Shown here piece by piece: positions 15,762 to 23,670 of a stretch of DNA of 50,881 nt (positions are counted from its first letter, which is position 1; the number at the start of each line of letters is the position of its first letter). The position numbers and the translations under genes are program-made. The DNA lies in the NCBI GenBank assembly GCA_022730075.1, contig DZBX01000005.1, positions 1 through 50,881 of the forward strand, written 5' to 3'. The DNA is from Rhodanobacter sp. (lineage in GTDB: Bacteria > Pseudomonadota > Gammaproteobacteria > Xanthomonadales > Rhodanobacteraceae). The notes under the pieces were generated by a model that saw only the letters and a program-made list of their open reading frames with translations, had not been told where the DNA came from and did no database searches.

Positions 15762-16600
15762 GGGGCGACTCCGGGAAAACCAAACGCGGACGCCAGCGGC
15801 GGCGCCGGATACTGGAACGGCACCGGGCCTTCCAGCGCGCCGCCGAAGAACTGCGCGGTCCACGGTGAATCGCCCTTCGCCAACTCGGCGGGTGTGCCAC
15901 TGGCCACGCGCTTGCCATTGGCGATCAGATGCACGTGGTCGGCCACCTCGCGCACCGCGGCGAACTCGTGCGCCACCAGCACCGAGGTGATGCCCAGTTC
16001 GCGATTGAGCGTGCGGATCAACTTGAGTACTTGATTGAGGGCGATCGGGTCGAGTCCGACGAACGGCTCGTCGTACAGAATCAGCATCGGGTCGAACACG
16101 ATCGCGCGCGCCAGCGCCACGCGCCGCGCCATGCCGCCGGACAGTTCGCTGGGCATCAACAGGGCGGCGCCGCGCAAACCCACCGCCTGCAGCTTGGTGA
16201 GCACCACGTTGCGGATCAGGTCTTCCTGCAGGCGCGTGTGCTGACGCAGTGGAAAGGCCACGTTCTCGAACACGTTGTAATCGCTGAGCAGCGCCGAGTT
16301 CTGGAACAGATAGCCGATGCGTTCGCGTAATACATACAAGCTTTCGCGTGGCAGGCGCGCGACATCCTCGCCATCGACCAGCACCTGGCCCGCATCACCG
16401 TGCATCTGCCCGGTGATGTGCTTGAGCAAGGTGGTCTTGCCGGTGCCGCTGGGGCCCATGATCGCGGTGACGCGTCCGCGCGCGATGTCCAGATCGAGCG
16501 CGTCGAAGACCTTTTTGCCGCCGAGCACGGTGGTCAGTCCGCGCACCTGCACCAGGGGCACGGCGGCGGAGTCGGAGGAAGTGTCGGTCATGACAGGCAT
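15758..16600 (-). CDS. mlaF: Phospholipid ABC transporter ATP-binding protein MlaF
   Basis: ATPase that powers MlaFEDB. It is 280 residues with Walker A GPSGTGKTT (49-57), Q-loop FQNSALLSDYNVFENVAFPLR, signature LSGGMARRVALARA and Walker B LILYDEPFVGLDP. The C-terminal tail after SPWTAQFFGG is Pro/Ala/Phe-rich; in the family this end wraps onto the neighbouring subunit. The start is uncertain: ATG 16600 and ATG 16591 both lack a clear RBS. First gene of mlaFEDCB. Confidence 0.94.
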   Translation of the reverse strand: MPVMTDTSSDSAAVPLVQVRGLTTVLGGKKVFDALDLDIARGRVTAIMGPSGTGKTTLLKHITGQMHGDAGQVLVDGEDVARLPRESLYVLRERIGYLFQNSALLSDYNVFENVAFPLRQHTRLQEDLIRNVVLTKLQAVGLRGAALLMPSELSGGMARRVALARAIVFDPMLILYDEPFVGLDPIALNQVLKLIRTLNRELGITSVLVAHEFAAVREVADHVHLIANGKRVASGTPAELAKGDSPWTAQFFGGALEGPVPFQYPAPPLASAFGFPGVAP

Positions 16601-16656
16601 CGGTCGGGCAATTTAACCGGGAAGGAGCCGCAGCGCGATGCGCGGCGATGCGGGAC

Positions 16657-17274
16657 TCATGCGGATTCCAGCAGGTCGTGCAGCAAGTCAGCGTGAAGCC
16701 GGCGCGCGCGCGGGCTGCGCAACCGTTCGGCGCGCACGATCGCGCGCAGGTCGTCCAGCGCCTGTTCGAAGCGGTCATTGACCAGCAGGTAATCGAATTC
16801 GGTGGCGTGCAACATTTCCTCGCGCGAGCCGGCCAGACGCCGCGCGATGATGTCGGCGCTGTCGGTGGCGCGCGCGCGCAGGCGGCGTTCCAGCTCGGCA
16901 CGCGAAGGCGGCAGGATGAACACGCTGGCCGCTTCAGGCATGCGCGCGCGCACCTGACGCGCACCCTGCCAGTCGATCTCGAGGATCACGCCGCGTCCCG
17001 CATCGAGCGTGGCCATGATCGGTGCGCGCGCGGTGCCATAACCGTTGCCGTGGACCTCGGCGTGTTCCAGAAACGCATCGGCGCCGACGCTGGCATCGAA
17101 CTCGGCGCGGCTGACGAAGTGATAGTGCCGGCCCTCGCCCTCGCCCGGACGCGGCGCGCGCGTGGTGTGCGAGATCGACAACTGCATGTCCGTCTCGCGC
17201 GCCAGCAGCGCGTTGACCAGCGTGGATTTGCCCGCGCCCGAAGGCGCCGCAACGATCAGCAGCACGCCGCTCAT
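16657..17274 (-). CDS. gmk: Guanylate kinase
   Basis: Phosphorylates GMP/dGMP to GDP/dGDP, required for GTP and ppGpp pools. It is 205 residues from MSGVLLIV; P-loop APSGAGKS lies near 10-17. GMP-binding motifs are SISHTTRAPRPGE, GRHYHFVS and the EIDWQGARQVR region. A longer reading to 17316 overlaps the yicC stop by one base and adds 14 unlikely residues. It follows yicC by 42 nt; mlaF lies 56 nt downstream, so transcription may run into the mla genes. Confidence 0.95.
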   Translation of the reverse strand: MSGVLLIVAAPSGAGKSTLVNALLARETDMQLSISHTTRAPRPGEGEGRHYHFVSRAEFDASVGADAFLEHAEVHGNGYGTARAPIMATLDAGRGVILEIDWQGARQVRARMPEAASVFILPPSRAELERRLRARATDSADIIARRLAGSREEMLHATEFDYLLVNDRFEQALDDLRAIVRAERLRSPRARRLHADLLHDLLESA

Positions 17275-17316
17275 GCGGACGTCCCGCTGCAACCCGGCGA
17301 CAGCGCTGGCGCGCAC

Positions 17317-18180
17317 TCACTCAATGTTCTGCACCTGCTCGCGCACCTGCTCGATCAGCACCTTCAACTCGATGCTGGCGTTGCTGGTACGCACATCCAC
17401 CGATTTCGAGCCCAGCGTATTGGCCTCGCGATTGAACTCCTGCAGCAGGAAATCCAGGCGCCGGCCGACCGGTTCGTCCAGCGCCAGCACGCGGCGCGCC
17501 TCGGCCAGATGCACATCCAGGCGATCGAGCTCCTCGTCCACGTCCATGCGCAGCAGTTGCGCGACCAACTCCTTCTCGATGCGCTGCGGCTCGCTGGCGT
17601 CGCGCAATTCGGCCAGCAGGCTGTCGATGCGCGCGCGCTGGCGGGTGCGGATGTCGGGCATCAGCGCGCGTACCGCGGCGACCTGCGCGGCGATGGCATC
17701 AAGCCGCTCCAGCATGGTCAGCGCGAGACGCGCGCCCTCGCGCTGACGCGCATCAAGCAAACCATCCAGCGCCTGATCCAGCAGCGCCAGCACGGCCTGG
17801 GTCAACGCCAGCTGATCCGGCTCGCGCGTTTCGATCACGCCCGGCATGCGCAGCAGTTCGCTGAAATCCACCAGCAGGTCGGGGAAACGCGCCGACATGT
17901 GCATGGACAAATCGGCGAGCTGTTTCAGGTAGGGCTCGTTGAGGCGCAAATCGGGCGTCGCCTGGGCCGCGCCACGCAGGCGCAGGGTCAAGTCCAGCTT
18001 GCCGCGCGCGATGCGCTGGGTGGCGCGCTCGCGCAGCGCGCCTTCCTGCGCGCGCAGCTCGTCGGGCAGGCGCAGGCCAAGTTCCAGATAACGATGGTTG
18101 ACACCGCGCAGTTCCACAGCCACGCGTCCCAGCGGGGTCTCGCCTTCGACTTGGGCATAGGCGGTCATGCTGCGGATCAT
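17317..18180 (-). CDS. yicC: YicC family endoribonuclease
   Basis: 287-residue cytoplasmic protein; the YicC family includes E. coli RnaYicC, reported as an endoribonuclease. The start [12 protein letters not shown] at 18180 is the family's standard N-terminus. Family blocks: [18 protein letters not shown], the middle helical region, and the C-terminal [18 protein letters not shown], plus [17 protein letters not shown] at the very end. It is divergent from rph across about 70 nt and followed by gmk, a common pairing. Confidence 0.93.
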   Translation of the reverse strand: MIRSMTAYAQVEGETPLGRVAVELRGVNHRYLELGLRLPDELRAQEGALRERATQRIARGKLDLTLRLRGAAQATPDLRLNEPYLKQLADLSMHMSARFPDLLVDFSELLRMPGVIETREPDQLALTQAVLALLDQALDGLLDARQREGARLALTMLERLDAIAAQVAAVRALMPDIRTRQRARIDSLLAELRDASEPQRIEKELVAQLLRMDVDEELDRLDVHLAEARRVLALDEPVGRRLDFLLQEFNREANTLGSKSVDVRTSNASIELKVLIEQVREQVQNIE

Positions 18181-18202
18181 GCGCGTTCCAGCGGCGACGA
18201 AA

Positions 18203-18229
18203 GGGGTCAATGGTAAGCTCGTTGACCCC
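18203..18229. promoter_or_regulatory. 8-bp inverted repeat in the yicC/rph divergent region
   Basis: GGGGTCAA (18203-18210) and TTGACCCC (18222-18229) are exact inverted repeats with an 11-nt spacer, in the short region between yicC and rph. It could be an operator for a dimeric regulator or a hairpin in the leader. Each half contains a TTGACC that resembles a -35, but no -10 at proper spacing was found. Confidence 0.35.
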
Positions 18230-18248
18230 GGATTCCCAAATGCGCCCC

Positions 18249-18986
18249 ATGAGCCCAGTGCCCCGACCCAGCGGCCGCGATGCCGACGCCCTGCGCACGC
18301 TGCGCTTCGAACGCGGTTACACGCGCCACGCCGAGGGCGCGGTGCTGGTGAGCATGGGCGACACGCGCGTGCTGTGCACCGCCAGCGTCGAGGAGCGCAT
18401 CCCGGCGTGGCTGCGCGGCAAGGGCGAAGGCTGGGTCACCGCCGAGTACGGCATGCTGCCGCGCGCCACGCACGAGCGCGCCCAGCGCGAGGCCGCGCGC
18501 GGCCAGCAGGGCGGGCGCACGCAGGAAATCCAGCGCCTGATCGGACGCAGCCTGCGCGCCTGCGTCGATCGCCAGGCGCTGGGCGAGCGCGTCATCACGC
18601 TCGATTGCGACGTGCTGCAGGCCGACGGCGGCACACGCTGCGCGGCGATCAGCGGCGCCTGGGTGGCGCTGGTCGATGCAATCACCGCGCTGCGCAAGCG
18701 CGGCACGCTCAAGCGCGATCCGCTGCACGGCGCGGTCGCGGCGGTGTCGGTGGGCCTGTGGCGCGGTCTGCCGGTGCTGGACCTGGATTACGCCGAGGAC
18801 AGCGCCTGCGATACCGACATGAACGTGGTGATGAACGACGCCGGCGGCATCATCGAGATTCAGGGCACCGCCGAGGGCCACGCCTTCCGTCGCGCCGAAC
18901 TCGACGCCATGCTGGCGCTGGCCGACACCGGCATCGCGCAGATCATCGCCGCGCAGCGCGCCGCGCTGGCGGCGCCCGGCCCATGA
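18249..18986 (+). CDS. rph: Ribonuclease PH
   Basis: Phosphorolytic 3'-5' exoribonuclease that trims tRNA 3' ends and acts in structured RNA decay. It is 245 residues from [16 protein letters not shown] (18249); ATG 18240 is also possible. Conserved blocks: [52 protein letters not shown] and [10 protein letters not shown]. It starts a chain of overlapping genes; its TGA overlaps the next ATG (ATGA). Confidence 0.95.
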   Translation: MSPVPRPSGRDADALRTLRFERGYTRHAEGAVLVSMGDTRVLCTASVEERIPAWLRGKGEGWVTAEYGMLPRATHERAQREAARGQQGGRTQEIQRLIGRSLRACVDRQALGERVITLDCDVLQADGGTRCAAISGAWVALVDAITALRKRGTLKRDPLHGAVAAVSVGLWRGLPVLDLDYAEDSACDTDMNVVMNDAGGIIEIQGTAEGHAFRRAELDAMLALADTGIAQIIAAQRAALAAPGP

Positions 18987-19375
18987 CCCAGAGCCTGGCC
19001 GCCATCGCCCTGCTCGTAGCCGATTACGACCAGGCCATCGCCTACTACACCACGGTGATGGGATTCGAACTGCTGGAGGACACGCCGCGCGAGCCGGGCA
19101 AGCGCTGGGTGCGCGTGGCACCGCCGGGCTCCACCGGCACCTGCCTGCTGCTGGCGCGCGCCAGTACCGACGCGCAGCGCGCGCGCATCGGCGACCAGAC
19201 CGGTGGCCGCGTCGGTTTGTTCCTGCACACCGACGATTTCACGCGTGACTACCGCGCGCTCAGCGCACGCGGCGTGCATTTCCGCGAAACACCCCGGCAC
19301 GAGCCCTACGGCACCGTCGCCGTCTTCGAGGATGTGTACGGCAATGCCTGGGATCTGATCGAGCCGCGCACGTGA
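18983..19375 (+). CDS. VOC family protein (glyoxalase/bleomycin-resistance fold)
   Basis: 130-residue protein of the vicinal-oxygen-chelate superfamily, translated from the ATGA overlap with rph. It has the paired beta-alpha-beta-beta-beta pattern: [26 protein letters not shown] and, in the second half, [22 protein letters not shown] with the C-terminal [14 protein letters not shown] (metal Glu). Substrate cannot be told from sequence. Its place between rph and rdgB in an overlapping run suggests co-expression only. Confidence 0.85.
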   Translation: MTQSLAAIALLVADYDQAIAYYTTVMGFELLEDTPREPGKRWVRVAPPGSTGTCLLLARASTDAQRARIGDQTGGRVGLFLHTDDFTRDYRALSARGVHFRETPRHEPYGTVAVFEDVYGNAWDLIEPRT

Positions 19376-19968
19376 AAGTCGTGCTGGCCAGCAGCAACCC
19401 GGGCAAGCTGGCCGAGTTCGACGCGCTGCTGCGCGGCAGCGGCATCATGCTGGTCGCGCAGTCGTCACTGGGCATCGACGACGCCGAGGAGAACGGCCTC
19501 AGCTTCGTCGAAAACGCCCTGCTCAAGGCACGCCACGCGGCGCGCGCCAGCGGCCTGCCTGCGCTGGCCGACGATTCGGGACTATGCGTCGACGCGCTGG
19601 GCGGCGCGCCCGGCATCCATTCGGCGCGCTACAGCGGACGCCACGGCGACAGCGCGGCCAGCATCGCGCGCCTGCTCGATGCGCTGCGCGACGTGCCCGC
19701 TGCCGGCCGCGGCGCGCAATTCGTCTGCGTGCTGGCATTGCTCCGCCACGCTGACGACCCACTGCCGCTGCTGGGCGAAGGCCGCTGGAGCGGTCGCATC
19801 CTTGACGCGCCGCGCGGTGTGCATGGCTTCGGCTACGACCCCGTGTTCCTGGACAGCGCGCTCGACTGCTCCGCCGCCGAGCTGGACGAGGCACTGAAAA
19901 ACCGCATCAGCCATCGCGCGCGCGCCCTGGACGCGCTGCGCGCGCAATGGCCACCGCGCGCGTCGTGA
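19372..19968 (+). CDS. rdgB: dITP/XTP pyrophosphatase (non-canonical purine NTPase)
   Basis: Cleans the nucleotide pool of dITP, ITP and XTP. It is 198 residues with [10 protein letters not shown] at the N-terminus, the catalytic acidic segment [15 protein letters not shown] and [11 protein letters not shown]. The C-terminal GFGYDPVF and [10 protein letters not shown] complete the HAM1/RdgB pattern. It starts at a GTG that overlaps the preceding TGA (GTGA). Confidence 0.95.
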   Translation: MKVVLASSNPGKLAEFDALLRGSGIMLVAQSSLGIDDAEENGLSFVENALLKARHAARASGLPALADDSGLCVDALGGAPGIHSARYSGRHGDSAASIARLLDALRDVPAAGRGAQFVCVLALLRHADDPLPLLGEGRWSGRILDAPRGVHGFGYDPVFLDSALDCSAAELDEALKNRISHRARALDALRAQWPPRAS

Positions 19969-21125
19969 ACCGCGCCATTCCGCTGGGCCTGTACGTGCAC
20001 TTGCCGTGGTGCGTGCGCAAGTGCCCGTACTGTGATTTCAACAGCCACGCGCCACGCGGCACGCCACCGTTCGAGGCTTACGTCGATGCGCTGCTGGCCG
20101 ATCTCGATGCCGATCTGCGCGATGCCGGCGCGGCGCTGCATGCGCGCAGCGTCGCGACGATCTTCTTCGGCGGCGGCACGCCCAGCCTGTTTCCCGATGT
20201 CGCCATCGCGCGCCTGATGGATGGGCTGCGCGCACGCCTGGACGTCTCCGCCGCCGCCGAAATCACACTGGAGGCCAATCCGGGAACCGTCGAACACGGA
20301 CGCTTCGCCGCTTACCGCGCCGCCGGCATCAACCGCCTGTCGCTGGGCGCGCAGTCCTTCGACGACGCGCGGCTGGCCGCCCTGGGACGCATCCACCGCA
20401 GCGCAGACACCGCCGCCGCCATGGACGAGGCGCGTGCCGCCGGCTTCGACAACATCAACCTCGACCTGATGTACGCCCTGCCTGGTCAGGACGTGCCGGC
20501 GGCGCTGGCCGATCTCGACGCAGCACTGCGGCTGGCGCCGGAACACATCTCGCACTACCAGCTCACGCTGGAGCCCGGCACGCCCTTCGCGCGCACGCCG
20601 CCACCGCGGCTGCCCGATGCCGACACCGCCTGGGCCATGCAGGAGGCCTGCCAGGCGTACCTCGCCAGCGCCGGTTACGCGCAGTACGAGGTCTCGGCCT
20701 ATGCGCGCCCCGGCCGGCAGGCGCGCCACAACTTGCTGTACTGGACCTTCGGCGATTACCTCGGCATCGGCGCCGGCGCGCACGCCAAGCTCAGCTTTGC
20801 CGATGGCCGCATCGAGCGCCGCGCCAAGCGCAGGAATCCGGGGCTGTACATGGCGCATGCCGCCACGGCCGCGCGTCTCGAATCCAGCGGCGGGATCGCG
20901 CGCGCGGAGTTGCCGTTCGAATTCATGCTCAACGTGCTGCGCTTGAACGATGGCGTCGCGGCGGACAGTTTCAGCGCGCGCACCGGGCTGACGCTGGAGA
21001 GCATCGCCGCGCCGCTGCAGCGCGCGCGTGCGGACGGTCTGCTGGTGGACGACGCGCGCGTGCTGCGTGCCACGCCGCTGGGCCTGCGTTTTCTCAACGA
21101 CCTGCTGCAGCGCTTCCTGCCGTGA
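19947..21125 (+). CDS. hemW: Radical SAM heme chaperone HemW
   Basis: HemN-like radical SAM protein now understood as a heme chaperone rather than a coproporphyrinogen oxidase. It is 392 residues. The CxxxCxxC cluster is CVRKCPYC (22-29), followed by DFNSHA; the CPYCDF form separates HemW from true Hem[11 protein letters not shown] and the SLGAQSF block follow. A GTG at 19965 would overlap the rdgB TGA (GTGA), as elsewhere in this run, and may be the real start. Confidence 0.93.
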   Translation: MATARVVNRAIPLGLYVHLPWCVRKCPYCDFNSHAPRGTPPFEAYVDALLADLDADLRDAGAALHARSVATIFFGGGTPSLFPDVAIARLMDGLRARLDVSAAAEITLEANPGTVEHGRFAAYRAAGINRLSLGAQSFDDARLAALGRIHRSADTAAAMDEARAAGFDNINLDLMYALPGQDVPAALADLDAALRLAPEHISHYQLTLEPGTPFARTPPPRLPDADTAWAMQEACQAYLASAGYAQYEVSAYARPGRQARHNLLYWTFGDYLGIGAGAHAKLSFADGRIERRAKRRNPGLYMAHAATAARLESSGGIARAELPFEFMLNVLRLNDGVAADSFSARTGLTLESIAAPLQRARADGLLVDDARVLRATPLGLRFLNDLLQRFLP

Positions 21126-21295
21126 GCGCGGACTGGATCATGCTGCATTGCCCCTACTGCGGCGAGCGTTTCGAAGCAGCCGTCGAAGCCGGGCCCGACG
21201 AGGACCAGGTGATCGACTGCGCGGTGTGCTGCCGGCCGATCCACCTGCACGCACGCGATGGCGGCTACGCCGCGCAGCGCGACGATGACGCCTGA
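21122..21295 (+). CDS. CPXCG-motif small cysteine-rich protein
   Basis: 57-residue protein read from GTG 21122, which overlaps the hemW TGA (GTGA). It has CPYCGE near residue 10 and a second pair DCAVCC, so it probably binds one zinc in a rubredoxin-like knuckle. I recognise the CPXCG small protein family; no function is established. An internal ATG at 21140 is an alternative start. It is last in the rph-VOC-rdgB-hemW run. Confidence 0.75.
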   Translation: MSADWIMLHCPYCGERFEAAVEAGPDEDQVIDCAVCCRPIHLHARDGGYAAQRDDDA

Positions 21296-21316
21296 GCGCC
21301 GCCGCGCATCGCCTGC

Positions 21317-21345
21317 CTGACAGCACCCGCGCCGGCGCGTACACT
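21317..21345 (+). promoter_or_regulatory. Promoter of the cobalamin riboswitch-btuB transcript
   Basis: CTGACA (21317-21322), 17-nt spacer, TACACT (21340-21345): a near-consensus sigma-70 promoter. The predicted start near 21352 coincides with the first base-paired element of the riboswitch. Confidence 0.65.
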
Positions 21346-21352
21346 GCGCCGC

Positions 21353-21533
21353 TTCGAGGTGCCCCGCGCGACGGCAAACGCCGCGCGGGGTGAAACGGGA
21401 AGCCGGTTCGATGCCGGCGCTGCCCCCGCAACGGTAAGCAGGTCAACACCGGTCACACAGCCACTGCGCGCGAGCGCGGGAAGGCGACCGGCGGCGGAGC
21501 GATCCGCGCCTGCGAGCCCGGAGACCGGCCTCG
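21353..21533 (+). ncRNA. Cobalamin (AdoCbl) riboswitch
   Basis: Cis-regulatory RNA that senses adenosylcobalamin and lowers downstream expression. Recognisable elements in order: an extended P2-type stem (CCCCGCGCG... with CGCGCGGGG), GTGAAACGGGAA, GCCGGT/GCCGGC, the B12-box core GCCCCCGCAACGGTAAG (21420-21437), a GCCACTG segment (about 21460), GGGAAGGCG, and the closing CGAGCCCGGAGACCGGCC (21513-21530). The expression platform should lie in 21534-21671, a GC-rich leader of about 140 nt before the btuB ATG. I cannot tell transcriptional from translational control. Boundaries are approximate. Confidence 0.92.
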
Positions 21534-21671
21534 ATCGCGCCGCGCGGACATCATCCACGCGTGGCGCGTAGCCAGGCGTCGCGGCGGGCGGCGGCCGCGC
21601 GCCGTGCCCCGGTGCGCGTGCTTCCGCCGTTGCCCGCCTGACCCGCGGGTGAGCGTCCGGAGTGATTGCCC

Positions 21672-23492
21672 ATGTCCAGCAAGTCCCTGCTCGTCGCCAG
21701 CCTCGCGCTGGCTTTGTCGCCCTGCGTGGCGCGCGCCGCCGCGCCAGCGGATTCCGCCAGCACCGCGCATCTGCCCGAGATCGTCGTCACCGCCGCGCGC
21801 ATGGCGCAGACCGTGGATGCCAGCCTCGCCGATGTCAGCGTGATCACCCGCGCCGAGATCAGCGCCAGCGGAGTGCCCGATCTCATCAATCTGCTGCGCC
21901 GCGAGGCCGGGATGGATATCGCGCGCACCGGCGGACCCGGATCGCAGACCTCGGTGTTTTTGCGCGGCACCAACTCCAACCAGGTGCTGGTGCTGGTTGA
22001 CGGCGTGCGCGTGGCCTCGGCCAACACCGGCAGCTTCGCCTGGGAACAGCTTCCGCTGGACGCGATCCAGCGCATCGAGATCGTGCGCGGCCCGCGCGCC
22101 GCGCAGTGGGGCGCGGATGCCATCGGCGGCGTCATCCAGATTTTCACGCGCAAACTCGATGGCCCACATCTCGCCGTGCGCGGCGGCAGTTACGGCGATT
22201 ACGGCGGCAGCGCGGGTTACGGTCAGTGGGGCGACCAGGGCGGCGCCAGCGTCATCGTCGGCGCGCGCCATGTGCTTGGATTTCCGGCCACCAATCCGCA
22301 GAACTATGCCTACAACCCGCAGCCGGACGGCTACAGCAACCAGAACCTCGCCGCGCAGGGCGCCTGGCGCGTCGGCACGCAGACGCTGTCCGGCAGCGTG
22401 CTGCGCACGGATGCCGATGTCGACTTCAACCAGGGCGCCTCGCAGGTGATCGAGCAGGCCGCCGGCGTGAACCTGGACGGCGCGCTGACACCCACGCTGC
22501 GCCAGCACATCAGCCTCGGTTACGACCGCGAGGATCTGGACACGCCGGCCTATCAAAGCCTCGCACTCAGCCGCCGCCAGCAGGCCGGCTATCAACTCGA
22601 GTGGACCTTCCTGCCCGGCCAGCAGTTGCTGGGCGGCGTCGACTGGATGCACGAGCGCGGCATCAGCCGCGACACCGGCAGCAACACCGATACCTACGCG
22701 CAGAGCCGCAACAATCTCGGCGCCTACGCCGGCTGGTACGGACAGGCGCAACGCTGGAACTGGCAACTGGCCGCGCGCCACGACCACAACAGCCTGTTCG
22801 GCGGCGTCACCACCGGCTCGGCCGCGGCCGGCTACACGCTCAACGACTGGGCGCGCGTCGAGGCCAGCTTCGGTCAGGGCTTCGACAGCCCCAGCTTCAG
22901 CGACCAATTCTCGCCGCCGTACTTCGGCTACTACGCCGGCAATCCCGACTTGCGCCCGGAGCGCTCGCACAGCAGCGAGGTCGACCTGCTGCTGCATCCG
23001 CTGGATGACCTGCACGTCAAGCTCGCCGCCTATCGCACGCGCGTGAGCGATCTGATCAGCTTCGCCGGCGTCAATAACCAGGCGATCAACATCGACCGCG
23101 CCAAGATGGACGGCCTCGAGTTGACCAGCACCTGGACGGCCGGCCCGTGGACCACGCGCTTCTCCGGCAGCTTCGACGACGCGCGCGATGCCAGCACCGG
23201 CGCGCGCCTGCTGCGGCGTCCGCTGCGCAAGGCCGATCTGAGCCTCGACCGCCGCTTTGGCAAGCGTTTCAGCGCCGGCGTGGAACTGTTCGCCGCCAGC
23301 AACAGCATCGACTACGGCAATGTCACCCTCGGCGGCTACAGCCTGATCAACGCGCACTTCGACTGGAAACTCGATCACGGCCTGGCCGTGCACGTGTTCC
23401 TGCAGAACCTGGCCGATCGCGACTACAGCCTCGCCTACGGTTACAACACGCCGGGGCGTTCAGGCTGGCTGACTCTGAGCTGGAACGGCTAG
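21672..23492 (+). CDS. btuB: TonB-dependent outer-membrane vitamin B12 receptor BtuB
   Basis: Outer-membrane beta-barrel importing cobalamin with TonB energy. It is 606 residues. A signal peptide (SLLVASLALALSPCVARA) is followed by a TonB-box-like LPEIVVTAAR, a plug (VFLRGTNSNQVLVLVDGVRV; RIEIVRGPRAAQWGADAIGG) and a 22-strand-type barrel. The riboswitch upstream supports B12 as substrate. ATG 21672 is preferred over an in-frame TTG at 21666 because GGAG is 10 nt upstream. The C-terminus ends WLTLSWNG, so the usual terminal aromatic is two residues inside the end, slightly unusual for a BAM substrate. Confidence 0.92.
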   Translation: MSSKSLLVASLALALSPCVARAAAPADSASTAHLPEIVVTAARMAQTVDASLADVSVITRAEISASGVPDLINLLRREAGMDIARTGGPGSQTSVFLRGTNSNQVLVLVDGVRVASANTGSFAWEQLPLDAIQRIEIVRGPRAAQWGADAIGGVIQIFTRKLDGPHLAVRGGSYGDYGGSAGYGQWGDQGGASVIVGARHVLGFPATNPQNYAYNPQPDGYSNQNLAAQGAWRVGTQTLSGSVLRTDADVDFNQGASQVIEQAAGVNLDGALTPTLRQHISLGYDREDLDTPAYQSLALSRRQQAGYQLEWTFLPGQQLLGGVDWMHERGISRDTGSNTDTYAQSRNNLGAYAGWYGQAQRWNWQLAARHDHNSLFGGVTTGSAAAGYTLNDWARVEASFGQGFDSPSFSDQFSPPYFGYYAGNPDLRPERSHSSEVDLLLHPLDDLHVKLAAYRTRVSDLISFAGVNNQAINIDRAKMDGLELTSTWTAGPWTTRFSGSFDDARDASTGARLLRRPLRKADLSLDRRFGKRFSAGVELFAASNSIDYGNVTLGGYSLINAHFDWKLDHGLAVHVFLQNLADRDYSLAYGYNTPGRSGWLTLSWNG

Positions 23493-23590
23493 CCGCCGCA
23501 CGACGCCGGGCATGCGCGACGGCCCGCGCAAGCGCGGTGGATCGACCTGCATCCGCTGCCCCGGCGTGGCGATGTAAACAAGCGTGACCA

Positions 23591-23629
23591 CGCGGCGCGC
23601 AGCCGGCTTTTCGCTGGCTGCGCGCCGCG
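23591..23629 (+). terminator. Strong hairpin downstream of btuB
   Basis: CGCGGCGCGCAGCC (23591-23604) pairs perfectly with GGCTGCGCGCCGCG (23616-23629), and the stem extends three more pairs (one G-U) to a TTTTC loop. It lies about 100 nt after btuB and just before a TATAAA (23638-23643) that may be the -10 of the next gene. No U-tract follows, so it is a terminator candidate rather than a canonical one. The remaining btuB-DUF1631 gap holds no gene. Confidence 0.5.
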
Positions 23630-23670
23630 GCTCGCGCTATAAAGGCGCGACGGATCACGAGGGGTACTCG

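Noticed and set aside
21453-23393. 646-codon minus-strand open frame over btuB and the riboswitch
   Set aside because: Runs through a well-defined riboswitch and receptor gene; composition typical of an antisense shadow.
23584-23670. Upstream extension of the DUF1631 gene
   Set aside because: It runs through the strong hairpin and a TATAAA; the ATG at 23671 has a good GAGGGG site.
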